6,503 nucleotides of DNA from Oligoflexia bacterium. GTDB taxonomy: Bacteria; Bdellovibrionota; UBA1018. Shown piece by piece: positions 1 to 3,762 of this stretch (position 1 is the first letter of the stretch; every line of letters begins with the position of its first letter). The position numbers and the translations under genes are program-made. The stretch is taken from contig JANXTV010000039.1 in the NCBI GenBank assembly GCA_025352185.1, positions 1 through 6,503 of the forward strand, given 5' to 3'. Under the pieces are notes generated by a model that saw only the letters and a list, made by a program, of their open reading frames with translations, was not told the origin of the DNA and ran no database searches.

Positions 1-322
1 TTGGAGGATACGTTGGAGGATAGGTCGGCGGATAAGTAGGAGGATAAGTCGGTGGGTAACCGTGGCCATTTCCTGGACCATGTCCGTCGTCCGGATAGCC
101 TCCCGAATTTCCGCGGAGGATATTCGAAAGCTGCCGATCGATCGCGTCGAGATCGCGCGGATTCATTTGGTAGGCGTTCGTGCGGAGGTATTGACGAACT
201 TGGGCCGCCTTTTGGATTACCTGGTCGGGAGTGGCGGCAAAGGCAGTGGCGCCCGAGAGGGCGATCGATCCGATTAATAAGTTAAGGAGGGAACGGCGGG
301 GACTCAGGTTAAGTGAGAGCAT
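1..322 (-). CDS. Exported protein of unknown function with YPPT tandem repeats (5' part, runs off left edge)
   Basis: The frame is open from an ATG at 322-320 to the window edge, giving 107 residues with no stop. Residues 1-30 form a signal peptide: the basic pair R9-R10, a hydrophobic stretch L12-A21, and small residues before a likely cleavage near A29/A30 (AFA-A or FAA-T). The mature start (about 31-70) looks like a charged amphipathic helical segment with the string NPRDLDAIDRQL. A Gly/His-rich linker (71-88) follows, then four YPPT repeats and a partial fifth (89-107). A GGAG ribosome-binding site lies 6 bases upstream. It is transcribed divergently from the protease operon. I do not recognise a named family. 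The layout (signal, short helix, Pro-rich linker, then presumably a folded domain outside the window) resembles uncharacterised exported proteins I associate with Bdellovibrio-like bacteria; this is a recollection, not a demonstrated match. The gene is confident, the function unknown. Confidence 0.85.
   Translation of the reverse strand, partial: MLSLNLSPRRSLLNLLIGSIALSGATAFAATPDQVIQKAAQVRQYLRTNAYQMNPRDLDAIDRQLSNILRGNSGGYPDDGHGPGNGHGYPPTYPPTYPPTYPPTYPP
2..58 (-). repeat. 12-bp tandem repeat encoding YPPT
   Basis: On the minus strand there are four full copies and one partial copy of a 12-base unit with the pattern TAY-CCN-CCN-ACN, each encoding Tyr-Pro-Pro-Thr (residues 89-107). The protein repeat is exact, but the copies differ at third codon positions (CCA CCG ACT, CCT CCT ACT, CCG CCG ACC, CCT CCA ACG). 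The array continues past the window edge, so its total copy number is unknown. Such a segment probably forms an extended linker or a surface-exposed stalk. Confidence 0.9.
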
Positions 323-328
323 TTTTTT

Positions 329-332
329 CTCC
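329..332 (-). promoter_or_regulatory. Shine-Dalgarno GGAG for the minus-strand exported protein
   Basis: GGAG reads on the minus strand and is separated from the ATG at 322 by six A residues. This is normal spacing. It fixes the start of the divergent gene just before its signal peptide. Confidence 0.8.
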
Positions 333-456
333 GGTGGGGATTGGACCTGGGAGACAGGCCCGGATTGAGGACACTTCTCACTGAGCAATCGGCGGACCAA
401 CCGACACGGAAGGCGTAGGCTCGTTTTATTCTCGATGGGCAGAGGACCCCAGAATT

Positions 457-487
457 CCGGGATCGTTTTGGCCCCTACCGATCCCGG
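457..487. repeat. Perfect 9-bp inverted repeat (possible operator or RNA hairpin)
   Basis: CCGGGATCG at 457-465 and its exact reverse complement CGATCCCGG at 479-487 flank a 13-base loop. Neither side is followed by a T run, so it does not look like an intrinsic terminator. It sits near the middle of the divergent intergenic region, so it could be a binding site for a dimeric regulator acting on both genes, or a hairpin in a leader transcript. The structure is directly visible; the role is inferred. Confidence 0.55.
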
Positions 488-539
488 CGCGAGGTCGAAG
501 CGTCCCCGAGACTCGAACAAAGCTCGCGCCGCCAATCTA

Positions 540-569
540 CTGACACTCGGTGCTTCCTAAATCCTTAAA
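540..569 (+). promoter_or_regulatory. Weak sigma-70-like promoter candidate for the protease operon
   Basis: CTGACA (540-545) matches the -35 consensus at five of six positions. It is followed 18 bases later by CTTAAA (564-569), which matches the -10 consensus at only three of six. Transcription from here would give a leader of about 30 bases before the ATG at 609. The position is sensible but the -10 is poor, so this is only a suggestion. Confidence 0.2.
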
Positions 570-608
570 CGCGCTCACGACGCAACCGCACTCCACCGAT
601 GAGAAACT

Positions 609-3470
609 ATGAACTTCTGCGCCCGCAAATCCTGTCTATCGATCGCGATTTTTGCTCTCCTCTCTTCGGCGTGCGAGCCGATCCTGACCCAGGATCCGCG
701 CGAGCATTTTACCGACGGAAAACTACCCGCCGGTGCCGCGCGGTTCGCTAACCAGATCTGGGATCTCCCCGGTTCCGACCAAATTGCGGCTCGCCTCGCT
801 AACGACGCAAAAAATCCGTACCTGGTTCGAGTGGGGGTCATGGATAACGGAGTCGATTTCGCGCATCCGGACCTGGTGAACCAGATCGACTTCCGGATGG
901 AAAAAGGACGCATCGTTTCCGCGGGATACGACGTCATGGGCGGCGACCGATTTGGATCTCCGCAAATTCTTCGCTACGAGTACTATGCATTTGGCGCCGG
1001 CGCCGTAGTTGATAATAAGATCCAGAATCCGCCGAAAGATCCGTTTGCGATCCTCGCGAAATACGATGCGGATTTCCTCGCCGACTTTATTCCGAAGATC
1101 CAAGCGAATAAAAAACTGAAAGGCTCCCTCTTCGGGAAGTTTAACAAAGAGAATTTCTCCCTTCTCGCCGCGCACGCTTACTCCCTCGAAGAACTCGACC
1201 TCCCGGCCTACGAGAAGAAGGGAAAAGAAAATAAACTTGTTCATCCCGAATGGAAACCTACCGAAGGCGACGCCGAAGCGCTCCGCACGGCACTCGAACG
1301 GGCTTACTTCCTCGTCCGTGAACCCTACGAACTCAGCGAAAATAACGGACCCGTGGCCCACGGGATGCCCGTCGGTATCCAGGGACTTTTTGAACCGAAA
1401 GTTTTCGTAGCGAACGTGGAAGGCGGAAAGGAATTCCTCACCCTCGTTAAAACCGAGTTTGATGCTTTTTCGAAACGCACGAACTACGCAAAAGATTTTA
1501 AGCAGCTCATGGATTTCATTCGCCCCCGCCTCTTCGACTTAAACGACTCTCGCGATACACAGGTGAGGAAATCTCTGAGCAAGCTAAACGAAGCCCTCTA
1601 CTTTAAGCGAAAGGGCTACAGCGCTAAAGATCCGATGCGGAACTTCGAAAAGGCGATCTATTCTTCCGCTCTCTCTCGCCGCCTGCAGGAGACGACCGAG
1701 TGGCCAACCGCAGCCGTAAGCCCCGAAAAAGAAGATCTGCGCGCGGCCGCGAAAGACGGCCTTAAAACCGCCCGCGACGTCGCCGAATACATCGGAAAGA
1801 ATCCCGATAAATTTACCGAAGGTGAAAAGACGGCGGCCACCCAGTATCTCGAGCGGGTCCAAGCCTGGTCAAACCTCTATTTAGACTACCTCTCTCGCCG
1901 GGGATGGGATTCAAAAAAGGACGGACTTTCTGCGCCGATGACGGCCGAAATGCAGTCCGCCTATCGCCGTTACCTCGTAAAAACGAAACATCCCCTGCTC
2001 GATCCGAAGGCGATCGACCAGTCGCACGGGTCCCACGTATCGGGAATCATCGCGCGGCAAAACGAAAATATCCGGATCGTTCCTATCCGTGTCATCACCG
2101 AGTCGACAAAGTCCTCTCCCGTGAAAGACCCCGAAATGCTCGCCTCTTTTCGAACGGGGTTCGAAGCCTGGTTAAACGAACCGCTCGTGATAAAGACGCT
2201 TGAAGGTCGATTCGGAGCCGCCCTTCCGGGAAAAAAAGGGAAGGATCTCGTTGCTGAATTAATGGCTAGCTTCTCGAAACAGATTCCGAAGGACTTTGAC
2301 TCCCATAAACTGGATTACCGCTTTCTCGGTGAAGTCGAAGAAGCGATCACGATTGCCGGCCGCGAGAAATTAAAACTGGTAAACGTTTCTCTCGGGACGA
2401 CGTTTGATCGTGCGGTCATTGATTACCGTAACCTCGACCTGAAGAAACAGATCGAAAGTTATTTCGATTTCCTGAAATTCGAATACTTTAAATGGAAGAT
2501 CGGTAAAACGGCGGCGGAGAAAGCACCCGGGACCCTATTCTTGGTGGCCACCGGCAACGACGGCGCTTGGCGAGATGGCCGTTCGCGGAGTGCCCTCCCC
2601 GTCGATCTTTCTTCCCCGTTTTTAGCGGATTACGAAGATAAATCGAGCGGACTCGTTGCCCCGAATAACCAAATTAAGAACATTCTCGGAGTAGGGAGCC
2701 TTTCGCAGATCGACGAACTCTCGTCGTTCACGAACATCCTCATTTCCCGAGCCCCGATGGTCATGGCCCACGGGGAAGCCGTCCTCTCTTCCATCCGCTC
2801 GATTTCCTCGGAAGCGACCGACCAAATTTGGACCGACCAAGTCGGCCTGATGGGACCCTTCCAAGGAATGGCCTCACTCGTCGCAAATGCGGACGACCGA
2901 TTCGACGACTTTCTAAAATCTCGATTTTCAATCGCCGGAACCCCGGACGAAATTAAAGCGAAACTGAAACGAGTTCGGTCCCGCATCGCCGGGGAGGCCC
3001 AAAACTTCGCAGCCGTAGACAACGGACTGAAGATGGATCTCTTTCTCCGATTTCCGAACGTACGCGCTCGCTACTCGGGGACCTCGATGGCAACCCCGAC
3101 CCTAACCGGACTCCTCGCGAACGAAATTCAGAAACGAGCCGCGCAAGCGGGTATCCCGACTTCGACCCTGTACGATCACGCCGACTTCACCCCGACGAAG
3201 TTGATCGAGATCGTCATGTCTAAAGCAGAACCTGTCTTTAAAGAATCCACCGTCATTTCGTTAAAGAAATGGACCGGGGAAAGAATCTGGGAAAAATCGG
3301 CCGAAGAAAAGGCCATCGACTCACTCATTCTAAAAGCAAAGTCCGACGCAAGCCCCCTTACCGGTGATGCGAAACGTTCGATCAGCAGTGTGGAGACTCC
3401 CCCGGTAGCCCCGCGCGTATCAAAAAAAGTGAAATGGCATTTTGATCCCGATAGTCCGTGGCTGAAATAG
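609..3470 (+). CDS. Subtilisin-like serine peptidase (family S8), probable lipoprotein, with very large insertions
   Basis: This is a predicted secreted or envelope-bound endopeptidase of 953 residues. The three subtilase motifs are present in order: VGVMDNGVDFAHPDL with catalytic Asp79, HGSHVSG with His473, and GTSMATP with Ser826. The oxyanion-hole Asn650 is in LVATGNDG, and the NVSLG substrate-binding strand is at 592-596. The N-terminus is a lipoprotein-like signal ending LLSSAC; Cys22 is the only cysteine in the mature protein, which supports lipidation although the -3 residue is Ser rather than Leu. Asp and His are 394 residues apart, against 32 in subtilisin; the extra block (about 112-470) is charged and mostly helical. 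A second insert of about 80 residues (735-818) precedes the Ser motif, and a tail of about 85 follows the core. No inhibitor_I9-type propeptide fits the roughly 50 residues between signal and core. An in-frame TGA at 600-602 makes 609 the first available ATG; the ribosome-binding site (GAGAAA) is weak. First gene of the operon. Confidence 0.95.
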   Translation: MNFCARKSCLSIAIFALLSSACEPILTQDPREHFTDGKLPAGAARFANQIWDLPGSDQIAARLANDAKNPYLVRVGVMDNGVDFAHPDLVNQIDFRMEKGRIVSAGYDVMGGDRFGSPQILRYEYYAFGAGAVVDNKIQNPPKDPFAILAKYDADFLADFIPKIQANKKLKGSLFGKFNKENFSLLAAHAYSLEELDLPAYEKKGKENKLVHPEWKPTEGDAEALRTALERAYFLVREPYELSENNGPVAHGMPVGIQGLFEPKVFVANVEGGKEFLTLVKTEFDAFSKRTNYAKDFKQLMDFIRPRLFDLNDSRDTQVRKSLSKLNEALYFKRKGYSAKDPMRNFEKAIYSSALSRRLQETTEWPTAAVSPEKEDLRAAAKDGLKTARDVAEYIGKNPDKFTEGEKTAATQYLERVQAWSNLYLDYLSRRGWDSKKDGLSAPMTAEMQSAYRRYLVKTKHPLLDPKAIDQSHGSHVSGIIARQNENIRIVPIRVITESTKSSPVKDPEMLASFRTGFEAWLNEPLVIKTLEGRFGAALPGKKGKDLVAELMASFSKQIPKDFDSHKLDYRFLGEVEEAITIAGREKLKLVNVSLGTTFDRAVIDYRNLDLKKQIESYFDFLKFEYFKWKIGKTAAEKAPGTLFLVATGNDGAWRDGRSRSALPVDLSSPFLADYEDKSSGLVAPNNQIKNILGVGSLSQIDELSSFTNILISRAPMVMAHGEAVLSSIRSISSEATDQIWTDQVGLMGPFQGMASLVANADDRFDDFLKSRFSIAGTPDEIKAKLKRVRSRIAGEAQNFAAVDNGLKMDLFLRFPNVRARYSGTSMATPTLTGLLANEIQKRAAQAGIPTSTLYDHADFTPTKLIEIVMSKAEPVFKESTVISLKKWTGERIWEKSAEEKAIDSLILKAKSDASPLTGDAKRSISSVETPPVAPRVSKKVKWHFDPDSPWLK

Positions 3471-3475
3471 GCACC

Positions 3476-3480
3476 GAGGA
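3476..3480 (+). promoter_or_regulatory. Shine-Dalgarno GAGGA for the small exported protein
   Basis: GAGGA lies six bases before the ATG at 3487, inside the 16-base gap after the protease stop codon. It is a stronger site than that of the protease gene and fixes this start. With no room for a terminator or separate promoter in the gap, it supports a shared transcript. Confidence 0.8.
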
Positions 3481-3486
3481 AAACTC

Positions 3487-3762
3487 ATGAGAACCCTTCA
3501 TCTAAAACTATTCTTATTCATTCTCTTCCCGTTCTACATCGCACTTTTCACGGCGGCGCCCGCGGAAGCGGGAACGAAGTCGACCCAGTGTCAAATCGCC
3601 GTGGTGAATACCCTTAAAAATGGAAAAGTAAAAAAACGCGTCTTTAATTCCAACGCCGAAAATGAGAGCGAATGCGCCGCCCGCGCTAAAGACTTCGACG
3701 TAAATTTCTTTCCCCCAAAAATCGAAAAGACCGAAGTCACTTACGAATGGGGTACGAAATGA
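3487..3762 (+). CDS. Small exported two-cysteine protein of unknown function
   Basis: This encodes 91 residues. Residues 1-28 are a clear signal peptide: basic start (R2, K7), long hydrophobic core (L8-F21), and an Ala-Glu-Ala cleavage site before Gly29. The mature protein is about 63 residues with two cysteines, C35 near the start of a predicted beta strand (CQIAVVNTL) and C63 at the start of a predicted helix (ECAARAKDF); they could form a disulfide. A final strand-like segment ends in TYEWGTK. I do not recognise the family by name. Its place between a large subtilisin and a second large exported protein, with a 16-base gap before and a 4-base overlap after, suggests it works with one of them, for instance as a folding helper, inhibitor or subunit. 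The protease lacks an obvious inhibitory propeptide, which makes a helper or inhibitor role attractive but unproven. Confidence 0.85.
   Translation: MRTLHLKLFLFILFPFYIALFTAAPAEAGTKSTQCQIAVVNTLKNGKVKKRVFNSNAENESECAARAKDFDVNFFPPKIEKTEVTYEWGTK
3749..3762 (+). promoter_or_regulatory. Start-stop overlap (ATGA) with internal ribosome-binding site
   Basis: The ATG of the third gene (3759-3761) overlaps the TGA of the small gene (3760-3762) as ATGA. GGGG at 3749-3752, six bases before that ATG and still inside the upstream gene, can serve as its Shine-Dalgarno site. This arrangement usually means translational coupling. An in-frame ATG four codons earlier (3747) is possible, but it lacks a ribosome-binding site and would put an acidic residue ahead of the basic start of the signal peptide. 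Confidence 0.75.

Larger units (their letters stand above)
323..608. other. Divergent intergenic region
   Basis: These 286 bases separate two genes that point away from each other, so promoters for both the exported repeat protein and the protease operon should lie here. I see no credible reading frame and no tRNA or other recognisable RNA gene. The only clear structure is the perfect inverted repeat at 457-487. A weak promoter-like pair precedes the protease gene at 540-569. No convincing sigma-70 promoter was found on the minus strand; an AT-rich patch around 424-432 (GAGAATAAAA on the minus strand) is the best -10 candidate but has no matching -35. Confidence 0.6.

Noticed and set aside
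52..285. Two overlapping plus-strand frames (52-285 and 62-277)
   Set aside because: They are antisense to the minus-strand exported protein, which has a signal peptide, a ribosome-binding site and an exact protein repeat; the plus-strand products look random.
280..300. Twin-arginine (Tat) signal in the minus-strand protein (SPRRSLLN)
   Set aside because: The RR pair is there, but the following positions fit the Tat consensus poorly and the rest looks like an ordinary Sec signal; left undecided rather than claimed.
457..487. Intrinsic terminator
   Set aside because: The hairpin has no T tract after either arm and lies between divergent genes, where no transcript is expected to end.
487..532. 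tRNA-like stretch with GGTCGAAG and ACTCGAAC
   Set aside because: No cloverleaf pairing, acceptor stem or anticodon arm can be built around these strings.
723..1361. Long open frame on the minus strand (212 codons) and further minus-strand frames at 575-937, 1584-1862 and 2622-3022
   Set aside because: All lie antisense within the well-supported protease gene and lack signal, motif or ribosome-binding support; they are by-products of its codon usage.
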